Source: Acidobacteriota bacterium (GTDB taxonomy: Bacteria > Acidobacteriota > Terriglobia > Bryobacterales > Bryobacteraceae). From it: a stretch of DNA of 41,131 bases. Below the pieces are notes generated by a model, which ran no database searches, had not been told where the DNA came from, and was given only the letters and a program-made list of their open reading frames with translations. A program made the position numbers and the translations under genes. The DNA is taken from positions 1 to 41,131 of the forward strand of contig VFZY01000033.1 in assembly GCA_016870915.1 (NCBI GenBank). The letters are read 5' to 3'. Of the stretch, positions 15,684 to 23,811 are shown piece by piece; the stretch's first letter is position 1; each line of letters starts with the position of its first letter.

Positions 15684-18008
15684 ATGATGACTATTCGCCG
15701 CGTCACGGTACTTGGGGCCGGGACCATGGGTTCCCGGATTGCCGCGCATTTCGCCAACGCACAGGTTCCAGCGGACCTGCTTGATATTGTGATTCCGGGC
15801 GCCGACCGGAGCGCCGCCGCGCGTAAGGGATTGGATGGCGCGGTGAAGGGGAAGCCGCCGGGGTTGTTCACGGCGGGTTCGGCGGGCCTGGTTTCCGTGG
15901 GCAACTTCGAGGATCACCTGGAGCGGGTGCGGAACGCGGACTGGATCATTGAAGCGGTCACCGAAAATCTGGAGATCAAGCGCGACCTGTGGCGCAGGGT
16001 TCTGGCGGTGGCCCGGCCGGATGCGATTCTGAGCACGAACACGAGCGGCATTCCGCTGCGCCAGATTTCGGAGGGGTGGCCGGATGAGGCGGCGCGGCGT
16101 TTTCTGGGTACGCATTTTTTCAATCCGCCGCGGTATCTGCATCTGCTTGAGGTGATTCCGGGCGCCCTGACGGACGCGGCGATTCTGGCGGCCGTGACGG
16201 AGTTTGGCGACCGGCGGCTGGGGAAGGGCGTGGTTCCGTGCAAGGACACGCCGAACTTTATTGCCAATCGCATCGGGAGCTTCTTTGGAGGCACGGTGCA
16301 CAAGGTGATGATGGAGGACGGCTACACGATTGAGGAGGTGGATGCGCTGACGGGAGGGCTGATCGGACTGCCGAACAGCGCGAGCTTCCGGCTGCTGGAT
16401 CTGGTGGGGATCGATGTGTGGGCGTTTGTGGGAAACAACCTTCATGCCGCGGTGCCCGATGACCCGTGGCGGGCGCGCTTTCTGGCAACGCCGTTTATCC
16501 AGCAGATGATGGAACGGAAGTGGCTGGGGGATAAGACGGGGCAGGGTTTCTACAAGAAGGTGGGGCCGGCGCGGGAACTGCACGCGATTGACTGGCGGAC
16601 GCTGGAGTATCATCCGGCGGAGAAGCCGAAGTTTGCCTCGGCGGAAGCGGCGAAGGGGATTGAGGATCTGAGCGGACGCTTGAAGGCCCTGGTGGCGGCG
16701 AGCGACCGGGCCGGGACGTTCCTTTGGAAAGTGCTTTCGGACCACATTGTGTACGCAGCGGAGCGTGTGCCGGAGATTTCGGATCGCATTGTGGAGATCG
16801 ACCGGGCGATGCGGTGGGGGTACGCGAACAAGCTGGGTCCGTTTGAGTTGTGGGATGCGTTGGGGTTTGCGGAGACGGCCCGGAGGATTGCGGGTGAAGG
16901 GCGCGCGTTGCCGGCGAGTGTGGAGCGGATGCTGAGCGCCGGGGCGGCTTCGTTTTACCGGGCGGCGGATGCGCACGGAGCGCCGGGGACGGAGTATTTC
17001 GACCTGGCGGGAGGCGGTTACCGGAAGCTTGAGGCGACGCCCGGGATCGCGACGATTGCGGGGTTGAAGTGGGCGCGGGGCGTGGTGAAACGCAACGCGG
17101 GAGCGTCGCTGGTGGATGTGGGCGATGGTGTGTTGTGCGTGGAGTTCCATTCGAAGATGAATTCGATTGGCGACGATACAACGTCCATGTTGCAGGCCGG
17201 GCTTGAGGAGACTGCCCGGAACTTCGAGGCGATGGTGATCGCGAATGAGGGCGAGAACTTCTCGGTGGGCGCGAACCTGATGCTGGTGCTGATGGCGGCG
17301 CAGGACGGGGAGTGGGATGACCTGGACCTGGCGATCCGGCGGTTCCAGAACACGGTGATGGCGTTGAAGTACGCGTTGAAGCCGGTGGTGGTGGCGGCCT
17401 TTTCGCGGACGCTGGCGGGCGGGGCTGAGATCATGCTGCACGGCACGAGGGTGCAGGCGTCGGCGGAGTTGTATGCCGGGCTGGTGGAAGTGGGTGTTGG
17501 GCTGATTCCGGCGGGCGGCGGGTGCAAGGAGTTGATCGCGCGCCTGAAGGATCCGCGGAAGGTGTTTGAGCTGATCGGGATGGCGAAGGTGTCCGGCAGC
17601 GCGGAAGACGCGCGGTGGATGGGGCTGTTGCACAAAGCCGACGGGATCACGATGAACGGCGAGCGGCTGCTGGAAGACGCGAAGACGCTGGCGTTGTCGC
17701 TGGCGCGGAACCATGCCGCGGGCGCGCCGCGGCAGGACATTCGCGTGGCGGGCGAGACGGGCTTTGGGGCGTTGAAGCTGGGGGCGTGGCTGATGCGGCA
17801 GGCGGATTACATCAGCGACCACGATGTGGTGATTGCGGAGAAGTTGGCGCGGGTGCTGACGGGCGGCGAACTGACGGGTGAGCAGACGGTGAGTGAGCAG
17901 TATCTGCTGGACCTGGAGCGCGAGGCGTTCCTGAGCCTGTGCGGGATGCAGAAGACGCGGGACCGGATTTCGCACATGCTGAAGACCGGCAAGCCGCTAC
18001 GAAACTAG
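15684..18008 (+). CDS. fadN: 3-hydroxyacyl-CoA dehydrogenase/enoyl-CoA hydratase, FadN type
   Basis: A bifunctional beta-oxidation enzyme of 774 residues: it hydrates enoyl-CoA and oxidises 3-hydroxyacyl-CoA. The dehydrogenase comes first (Rossmann motif LGAGTMG near residue 10; catalytic His in GTHFFNP) and the crotonase domain last (GENFSVGANL oxyanion loop; VEVGVGLIPAGGG with the catalytic-Glu region). This order is the reverse of E. coli FadB/FadJ and matches Bacillus FadN, as do the length and the following fadA-fadE genes. The start is ATG at 15684, though ATG 15687 or TTG 15681 are also possible. The thiolase gene follows after 16 bases. Confidence 0.92.
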   Translation: MMTIRRVTVLGAGTMGSRIAAHFANAQVPADLLDIVIPGADRSAAARKGLDGAVKGKPPGLFTAGSAGLVSVGNFEDHLERVRNADWIIEAVTENLEIKRDLWRRVLAVARPDAILSTNTSGIPLRQISEGWPDEAARRFLGTHFFNPPRYLHLLEVIPGALTDAAILAAVTEFGDRRLGKGVVPCKDTPNFIANRIGSFFGGTVHKVMMEDGYTIEEVDALTGGLIGLPNSASFRLLDLVGIDVWAFVGNNLHAAVPDDPWRARFLATPFIQQMMERKWLGDKTGQGFYKKVGPARELHAIDWRTLEYHPAEKPKFASAEAAKGIEDLSGRLKALVAASDRAGTFLWKVLSDHIVYAAERVPEISDRIVEIDRAMRWGYANKLGPFELWDALGFAETARRIAGEGRALPASVERMLSAGAASFYRAADAHGAPGTEYFDLAGGGYRKLEATPGIATIAGLKWARGVVKRNAGASLVDVGDGVLCVEFHSKMNSIGDDTTSMLQAGLEETARNFEAMVIANEGENFSVGANLMLVLMAAQDGEWDDLDLAIRRFQNTVMALKYALKPVVVAAFSRTLAGGAEIMLHGTRVQASAELYAGLVEVGVGLIPAGGGCKELIARLKDPRKVFELIGMAKVSGSAEDARWMGLLHKADGITMNGERLLEDAKTLALSLARNHAAGAPRQDIRVAGETGFGALKLGAWLMRQADYISDHDVVIAEKLARVLTGGELTGEQTVSEQYLLDLEREAFLSLCGMQKTRDRISHMLKTGKPLRN

Positions 18009-18024
18009 GGCGGGGGAACGGACA

Positions 18025-19203
18025 ATGCGGGAAGCAGTGATTATCGATTGCCTGCGCACGGCCGCGGGTAAGGCTCCGCGGGGCACGTTGCGGAACACAC
18101 GGCCGGACGATCTGGCGGCGGTGTGTATCAAGGCACTGTTGGAGAAGTATCCGGCGGTGGCGGCGGATGCGGTGGAAGACGTGATTCTGGGCTGCGCGAT
18201 GCCGGAGGCGGAGTCGGGCATGAACATGGCCCGTGTGGCGGCGCTGCGGGCGGGGCTGCCGGATTCTGTGCCGGGGGTGACGATCAACCGGTTCTGCTCG
18301 TCGGGGCTGCAATCGATTGCGATGGCCGCGGAAAAGATTCGAGCGGGCGGGGCGGATGTTGTGCTGGCCGGCGGCAGCGAATCGATGAGCATGCTGCCGA
18401 TGTCGGGGCACAAGTTCGCGCCGAACCCGTGGTTTGCGGAACACCGGCCGGAGTTGTATATCACGATGGGGCTGACGGCGGAGAACGTCCGGACACGGTA
18501 CAACATGACGCGCGAGGACGCCGATGCGTTTTCCTATCGCAGCCATCAGAATGCGCTGCGGGCGCAGACGGAGGGCCGGTTCGATGACGAGATCGTGCCG
18601 GTGGAGGTGGTGTCGCGCACGGTGGTGAACGGGAAGGTGAGCGAGGCGCGAACGGTGTTCAACCGGGATGAGGGTCCACGGGGGGACACGTCGCTGGAGG
18701 CTCTGGCGAAGCTGAAGCCGGTGTTCCATGCGAAAGGGATCATCACCGCGGGGAACTCATCGCAGACGAGCGATGGGGCGGCGATGGCACTGGTGATGTC
18801 GGAAGAGCGGGCGCGCGAATTGGGGTTGAAGCCGATGGCGCGGTTCGCGAGCTTTGCGGTGGGCGGCGTGCCGCCGGAGGTGATGGGGATTGGCCCGGTG
18901 GTGTCGATTCCGAAATCGCTGAAGATGGCGGGGATCGGCCTGGGGGACCTGGGGCTGGTGGAGTTGAACGAGGCGTTCGCGGCGCAGGCGCTGGCGGTGA
19001 TCCGGGAATCCGGACTGGACCCGGAGACCGTAAATGTGAATGGCGGCGCGGTGGCCTTGGGGCACCCGCTGGGATGCACGGGCGCCAAGCTGACGGCGAC
19101 GCTGCTGCGTGAGATGCGGCGGCGCGGGACACGGTACGGCATGGTGACGATGTGCGTGGGAGGCGGGCAGGGCGCTTCCGGAATCTTTGAGCTGGTGAAC
19201 TAG
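18025..19203 (+). CDS. fadA: Acetyl-CoA acyltransferase (3-ketoacyl-CoA thiolase)
   Basis: A 392-residue thiolase that cleaves 3-ketoacyl-CoA with CoA to acetyl-CoA and a shortened acyl-CoA, the last step of each beta-oxidation round. The nucleophile is Cys91 in NRFCSSGLQ; the acid/base residues are His347 (GHPLGCTGA) and Cys377 (MCVGGGQGA). Length and motifs are canonical. It is the second gene of the fadN-fadA-fadE operon, and its stop codon overlaps the AGGAG ribosome binding site of fadE. Confidence 0.95.
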   Translation: MREAVIIDCLRTAAGKAPRGTLRNTRPDDLAAVCIKALLEKYPAVAADAVEDVILGCAMPEAESGMNMARVAALRAGLPDSVPGVTINRFCSSGLQSIAMAAEKIRAGGADVVLAGGSESMSMLPMSGHKFAPNPWFAEHRPELYITMGLTAENVRTRYNMTREDADAFSYRSHQNALRAQTEGRFDDEIVPVEVVSRTVVNGKVSEARTVFNRDEGPRGDTSLEALAKLKPVFHAKGIITAGNSSQTSDGAAMALVMSEERARELGLKPMARFASFAVGGVPPEVMGIGPVVSIPKSLKMAGIGLGDLGLVELNEAFAAQALAVIRESGLDPETVNVNGGAVALGHPLGCTGAKLTATLLREMRRRGTRYGMVTMCVGGGQGASGIFELVN

Positions 19204-19212
19204 GAGTTTCGC

Positions 19213-21003
19213 ATGGTGGCCACACCTATTCTTCCCAAGACGCGCGGCGGCGCATTCCTGTTGGAGGCGACGCTGCCTTCGCAGATTTTCTCGCCGGAAG
19301 ATTTCACCGAAGAGCACCGGGCGATTCACAAGACGACCGAGGATTTCTGGAATCAGGAAGTGGTTCCGAACCTGGAGCGGATTCAGCATCAGGAGCCCGG
19401 CGTGGCGGTGGGGATTCTGAAGAAGTCGGCTGAGCTGGGGCTGCCGGCGGCGGTAGTGCCGGAAGAGTACGGCGGGATGGAGATGGACCTGGTGTCGGCG
19501 ATGGTGATTGCCGAGATCACGGCGCGGGACGGATCGTATTCAGGCTGGCATGGCGCGCATGCGGGGATTGGAACGCTGCCGGTGCTGATGTTCGGGACGG
19601 AGGACCAGAAGCAGCGTTATCTGAAGAAGCTGGCGCGGGCGGAGATGATTGGGGCGTACTGCCTGACGGAGCCTCATGCGGGGTCCGATTCATTGGCGGC
19701 GAAGACGCGGGCGGATTTGAGTGCCGACGGAACGCATTATGTGCTGAACGGGTCCAAGATGTGGATCACGAACGGGGGCGCGGCGGATCTTTACACGGTG
19801 TTCGCGAAGATCAACGGCGAGAAGGACAAGTTCACGGCGTTTCTGGTGGAGCGCGCGTTTGAAGGCGTGCGGCCGGGCAATGAAGAGAAAAAGATGGGCA
19901 TCAAGGGGAGTTCGACGACGGCCGTCTACTTCGACAATGTCCGGGTGCCGGTGGAGAATGTGCTGGGCGAGATTGGACGCGGGCACATCATTGCGTTCAA
20001 TGTGTTGAATCTGGGGCGGCTGAAGCTCGGTCCGTTTGCGTGCGGGGCGTCGAAGCAGGTGCTGGCGACATCGTTGCGGTATGCGAAAGACCGGAAGGCA
20101 TTCGGGCGATCGATCAGCGAGTTCGGGATGATTCAGCACAAGATCGCTGAGATGGCGATCAGGCTGTTTGCCACCGAATCGATGACGTATCGCGCGGTGG
20201 GGCAGATCGAGGCGCTGCTTGAGGGCTGGAGCCCGCGGCAACCGGATGCGTGGGTGGTGTACCTGAAGGCGGTGGAAGAGTTTGCCGCCGAGTGCTCTTA
20301 TGTGAAGGTGTTCGCGAGCGAGATGCTGGATTACGTGGTGGATGAGGGTGTGCAGATCCACGGCGGGAACGGCTTTTCGGCGGAGTACCCGGTGGAGAAG
20401 GCGTATCGCGATTCGCGCATCAACCGGATCTTCGAGGGGACGAATGAGATCAACCGGCTGCTGGCGACGGGCTATCTGCTGAAGAGGGCTCAGCGGGGGC
20501 AGTTGGGGCTGGTGGAAGCGGTGAAGAAGCTGCAGGCCGAACTGATGAGCGGGCCTTCGGGCGATGGCGGAGGCGGCGATGCGTTCGAGTCCGAGAACCG
20601 GATGGTGGCGAACGCCAAGAAAGTGGCTCTGCTGGCGATGGGCGCGGCGTATCAGAAGTTCGGCGCGAACCTGGAGAAGGAGCAGGAGGTGGTGGCGGGC
20701 ATCACCGATATCGCGATGAACGCCTACGTGATGGAATCGACGGCGCTGCGCGCGCAGAAGCTGGCGGCGATGGGGCGCGGCGGCCTGAGCGGCGCGATGT
20801 CGGCGGTGTTCCTGCGAGAGGCGATGGATCTGATTGAGCCGGCGGCCCGCACGGTGCTGGCGGCCTGCGCGGAGGGCGATGCGTTGCGGGTGGCGTTGGC
20901 GGCGTTGAAGCGGTTCACAAAGTATGAGCCGGTGGACGTGATCGGGCTGCGGCGGCGAGTGGCCTCGCGGCTGATTGAAGCCGAGCGCTACGTGGTGAGT
21001 TAG
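19213..21003 (+). CDS. fadE: Acyl-CoA dehydrogenase, FadE/YusJ type
   Basis: A 596-residue FAD-dependent acyl-CoA dehydrogenase that makes the trans-2 double bond in the first step of beta-oxidation. Family motifs include AYCLTEPHAGSD and KMWITNGG (flavin and substrate contacts), IQIHGGNGF-like sequence (VQIHGGNGFSAEYP) and the IFEGTNEINR motif with the catalytic-base region. The extra C-terminal domain of about 200 residues matches Bacillus YusJ/FadE and very-long-chain enzymes rather than the 380-residue short-chain type. Its AGGAG (19202-19206) lies on the fadA stop, seven bases before the ATG. A GTG-started kinase gene follows after ten bases. Confidence 0.93.
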   Translation: MVATPILPKTRGGAFLLEATLPSQIFSPEDFTEEHRAIHKTTEDFWNQEVVPNLERIQHQEPGVAVGILKKSAELGLPAAVVPEEYGGMEMDLVSAMVIAEITARDGSYSGWHGAHAGIGTLPVLMFGTEDQKQRYLKKLARAEMIGAYCLTEPHAGSDSLAAKTRADLSADGTHYVLNGSKMWITNGGAADLYTVFAKINGEKDKFTAFLVERAFEGVRPGNEEKKMGIKGSSTTAVYFDNVRVPVENVLGEIGRGHIIAFNVLNLGRLKLGPFACGASKQVLATSLRYAKDRKAFGRSISEFGMIQHKIAEMAIRLFATESMTYRAVGQIEALLEGWSPRQPDAWVVYLKAVEEFAAECSYVKVFASEMLDYVVDEGVQIHGGNGFSAEYPVEKAYRDSRINRIFEGTNEINRLLATGYLLKRAQRGQLGLVEAVKKLQAELMSGPSGDGGGGDAFESENRMVANAKKVALLAMGAAYQKFGANLEKEQEVVAGITDIAMNAYVMESTALRAQKLAAMGRGGLSGAMSAVFLREAMDLIEPAARTVLAACAEGDALRVALAALKRFTKYEPVDVIGLRRRVASRLIEAERYVVS

Positions 21004-21013
21004 CGGACCGGCG

Positions 21014-21472
21014 GTGGCCGCGCGGATTGTACTGCTGGTGGGACTGCCGGGGAGCGGCAAGTCGACGTATGCGGCGCGCCGGGGCGCGCAGTCGCTGTCG
21101 AGTGATGAGATCCGGCGGTGGCTGACGGGGGACGAGACGGATCAGCGGTATCCACGGCGCGTGTTTTCGATTCTGCGGGGCGTGTTGCGGCACCGTCTGG
21201 AGATTGGGGTTCCGGAGACGTATGTCGACGCGACGAATCTGACGCGCCGGGAGCGGCGGCAGTACATCAAGCTGGGTGAGTTGTACGGGGCTTCGGTGGA
21301 GGCGGTGTTTCTGGATGTGCCGTTCGAGGTGTGTTGCGAGCGGAATCGGGCCCGGGCGCGGGTGGTGCCTGAGGATGTGATGGCGATGCTGGCGCGGCGG
21401 TTGGAGGCGCCCTCGGTGGAGGAGGGGCTGGCGTGTGTTGCGCGGGTGGTGGGGGACGGCAGTTCGCTTTGA
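21014..21472 (+). CDS. Small P-loop kinase (AAA_33 / polynucleotide-kinase-like)
   Basis: A 152-residue ATP-binding protein with Walker A GLPGSGKST (10-18), followed by a DEIRRWL switch region and an FLDVPFEVCCERNRAR segment, where Arg residues of the lid follow as in the AAA_33/bacteriophage T4 Pnk N-terminal kinase-type family. Such proteins phosphorylate nucleic-acid 5' ends, small molecules or, in zeta toxins, cell-wall precursors; the substrate here is unknown. The start is GTG at 21014, ten bases after the fadE stop. It is the last gene of the plus-strand operon and converges with the ATP-grasp gene, whose stop is only six bases away. Confidence 0.75.
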   Translation: MAARIVLLVGLPGSGKSTYAARRGAQSLSSDEIRRWLTGDETDQRYPRRVFSILRGVLRHRLEIGVPETYVDATNLTRRERRQYIKLGELYGASVEAVFLDVPFEVCCERNRARARVVPEDVMAMLARRLEAPSVEEGLACVARVVGDGSSL

Positions 21473-21478
21473 GCCGGC

Positions 21479-22459
21479 TTAGCGGCGGGCGCGGCGTTCG
21501 AGGTAGTCGACGAAGCGGGCCGTGGGGTCGAAGCCGACGACGTTCACGGCATCGGTGACGAAGTTGGAGAGCGCGTTGATGTCGTAGTAAGTGATGGCCC
21601 CGGTGCGGTCATTTTCGAGGTATTCGATGCCGCCGACGTCGAGCCGGGCGGCGCGGGCGAGGGCGAGAGCTCCGCGGATGGCTTCGTCCGGGGGCGTGGC
21701 GGGTTCGATGCGAAGTTTCTTTTTTCCGGGGGCGGGGGCGGGACACACGCCGAGATCGGCGGCGGGCGCGACATCGGTCTGGCAGATGTCGGCCGGGCAG
21801 AGGTTGAAGCTGCTGAAATCGGGGAAGATGCGAATGGCGTACAGGAACGCGCCGTCCAGCACTTCAACGCGCACGATGGAGCCGCCGCGCGCGGGAAGGA
21901 ATTCCTGAACGAGGGCAGTGGAGTCGACGCCCAGTTGAATGGCGCCGGAGGCGGCGGCGTCCTCGAGTTGCGCCGGAGAGTCAAATCGCGTGATGCCGGC
22001 GCCGCTGCCGCCGATGTTGGGTTTGACGACGATGGGAAACTCCAGGCCGCGCGAAGCTTCCACCACCAGACCAGGGTGATTGACGACGCGGGCGCGGGGG
22101 CAGGCGACGCCGACGCGGCGGAAGAGGTCCATTTGGCGAGCCTTGGAGATTTCGACCAGGTAGGCGTTGCTGCCGTTGACGATGGGGACGTCGAGTTCTT
22201 CCAGGTGGCGGAGATAGTCGAGAACGGTGAAGATGCCGTTGCCGTGGCCGCGCTGGTGCGAGGACGGGCTCATTCGGTTGATCAGAAGCCGTGGAAGCTC
22301 ACGCGCGGCGGGGTCCTTCAATTCGGGGTCGTACAGAAGCTGGTCGGCGCGGATCTTGTCGAAGGGAATGCCGCGGCGGTTGAGTTCGTTGAAGAGAAGC
22401 TCAAACCACTCAGGGTGTTCGTAGAGGATGCCGAGGCGGCCGGTGTTGGTGATGTCCAC
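21479..22459 (-). CDS. RimK-like ATP-grasp ligase
   Basis: A 326-residue ATP-grasp protein. The nucleotide-binding part has FPIVVKPNIGGSGAGI (lysine plus glycine-rich loop), then VQEFLPARGGSIVRVEVLDG, and a metal-binding end ITYYDINALSNF. These enzymes join a carboxylate to an amine or thiol through an acyl-phosphate; relatives include RimK, LysX and cyanophycin- or peptide-modifying ligases. The substrate cannot be assigned. A Cys-containing insert near residue 225-245 (FNLCPADICQTDVAP) is unusual for the family. The GTG start at 22459 lies 12 bases after the rsmE stop, so the two genes form an operon. Confidence 0.75.
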   Translation of the reverse strand: MDITNTGRLGILYEHPEWFELLFNELNRRGIPFDKIRADQLLYDPELKDPAARELPRLLINRMSPSSHQRGHGNGIFTVLDYLRHLEELDVPIVNGSNAYLVEISKARQMDLFRRVGVACPRARVVNHPGLVVEASRGLEFPIVVKPNIGGSGAGITRFDSPAQLEDAAASGAIQLGVDSTALVQEFLPARGGSIVRVEVLDGAFLYAIRIFPDFSSFNLCPADICQTDVAPAADLGVCPAPAPGKKKLRIEPATPPDEAIRGALALARAARLDVGGIEYLENDRTGAITYYDINALSNFVTDAVNVVGFDPTARFVDYLERRARR

Positions 22460-22471
22460 TCAGCCACGATA

Positions 22472-23173
22472 TCAGGCGAGCCGGCTGCCCACGATAGCGA
22501 GGGCCGCGATGGCCGCGGTTTCGGCTCGCAGGATCCCTTGCCCCAGCGAGGCGGCGCGCCAGCCCCAATCGCGCGCCAGGGCCCGTTCGCGATCGGTCCA
22601 GCCGCCTTCGGGCCCGATGAGCAGGGAGAGTGATCCGGGTTCCAGAGGAATGCGGCCAAGCGGTTCCGCCAGGCGGTTTTCGTCGAGCAGGATGCCGGGG
22701 GGCTCGGTGGCGAGGCCGGCGAACGGAAGCACGTTCTCAATCACGGGGAGGCGATGACGCCGCGACTGCTGGCACGATTCGAGGATAATCTTTTGCCAAC
22801 GTTCCAGGCGCTTGGCGGCGGCCTGCTCCAGGCCATCGACGGAGCGCTCCGATGCGACCGGCACGATGCGATGGACGCCGAGTTCGGTTGCTTTCTCGAT
22901 CATCCATTCGAAGTGATCGAACTTGATGAGTGCGGCATAAAGAGCGAGGGCGGGCCCGGGCGGAGGCACGGGCAACTGACGATCGACGCGGAAGCGGACG
23001 GCGCTCTTGGTGGCATCGGTGACAGTGGCTTCGAACAGGCGGTGGTTGTCGGAGATCTCATACTGTTGCCCGGGCTCAACGCGGAGGACGCGTGTGAGAT
23101 GGCGGGCTTCGTCGCCGTGAAGTTCGGCGTGGCCGCTGTGAATTGTGGGAACGAAGAAGAGGCGGCGTGCCAT
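22472..23173 (-). CDS. rsmE: 16S rRNA m3U1498 methyltransferase
   Basis: A 233-residue SPOUT-class enzyme that uses S-adenosylmethionine to methylate N3 of U1498 in 16S rRNA within the small subunit. The N-terminal PUA-like part starts RRLFFVPTIHSG...HLTRVLRVEPG. The knotted SAM site shows LLIGPEGGWTDRE and SLGQGILRAETAAI. The ATG at 23173 gives the usual length; a longer open frame upstream has no homology-like content and would cross ruvA. It is divergent from ruvA with only 21 bases between the start codons. Confidence 0.95.
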   Translation of the reverse strand: MARRLFFVPTIHSGHAELHGDEARHLTRVLRVEPGQQYEISDNHRLFEATVTDATKSAVRFRVDRQLPVPPPGPALALYAALIKFDHFEWMIEKATELGVHRIVPVASERSVDGLEQAAAKRLERWQKIILESCQQSRRHRLPVIENVLPFAGLATEPPGILLDENRLAEPLGRIPLEPGSLSLLIGPEGGWTDRERALARDWGWRAASLGQGILRAETAAIAALAIVGSRLA

Positions 23174-23194
23174 GCGGGTAAAATGAGTAGTTCC

Positions 23195-23797
23195 ATGATC
23201 GCTTTTTTGCGCGGCACGCTGCTGGAGAAACACCCCAATCAGGTGATTGTCGATGTGGGGGGCGTCGGTTACGACGTGGTGATCCCGGTGTCGGCATTCA
23301 GCGGGCTGCCGGAGACGGGCCAGGAGGTGCGGCTGCGCATCCACACGCATGTTCGCGAGGATGCGCTGATCCTGTATGGGTTTCTTGAGGAACGCGACAG
23401 ACAGCTCTTCGAGAAGCTGATCACGGTGAGCGGCGTGGGTCCGAAGATGGCGGTGACGGTTCTTTCCGGCCTGAACGCGACGGAGGCCGTGGCGGCGATC
23501 CGCGGCGGCGATGCGGCCAGGCTCACGCGTGTGCCGGGCATCGGCAAGAAGACGGCTGAACGGCTGGTGCTGGAGTTGCGTGAGAAGCTGGACCTGATTG
23601 CTCCGGGCGGCGCGGCGGCGCCGGCGGCGAGCCCCAAGCCGGCGTTTTCCGCCATGGAGCAGGATGTTCTTTCGGCGCTTCTGAACCTTGGATGCGGGCG
23701 CCCGCAGGCGGAGGCGGCGGTGGAGAAGGCCAAGGCCGGCGGAGCGGCCCCGGAGTTCGAATCGCTGTTCCGGCGATCGCTTGAACTGGTGCGTTAA
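23195..23797 (+). CDS. ruvA: Holliday junction branch migration protein RuvA
   Basis: A 200-residue protein that binds four-way junctions as tetramers and loads RuvB. It begins MIAFLRGTLLEKHPNQVIVD (OB-fold), carries two helix-hairpin-helix motifs (VSGVGPKMAVTVLSGL and VPGIGKKTAERLVLEL), and ends with a domain III that contacts RuvB after an Ala/Pro linker. ATG 23195 gives the canonical N-terminus; ATG 23183 (adding MSSS) is possible. ruvB follows after 14 bases. ruvC is not next to it. Confidence 0.96.
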   Translation: MIAFLRGTLLEKHPNQVIVDVGGVGYDVVIPVSAFSGLPETGQEVRLRIHTHVREDALILYGFLEERDRQLFEKLITVSGVGPKMAVTVLSGLNATEAVAAIRGGDAARLTRVPGIGKKTAERLVLELREKLDLIAPGGAAAPAASPKPAFSAMEQDVLSALLNLGCGRPQAEAAVEKAKAGGAAPEFESLFRRSLELVR

Positions 23798-23811
23798 CCT
23801 GAAGTTTCCGC

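Noticed and set aside
15657-17975. A 772-codon open frame on the minus strand opposite fadN
   Set aside because: Composition is dominated by Arg, His, Pro and Gln, typical of antisense reading of GC-rich codons; the plus strand has complete enzyme motifs.
15684-18008. Naming the fusion enzyme FadB or FadJ
   Set aside because: Domain order is dehydrogenase first, hydratase last, as in FadN; FadB and FadJ are the reverse.
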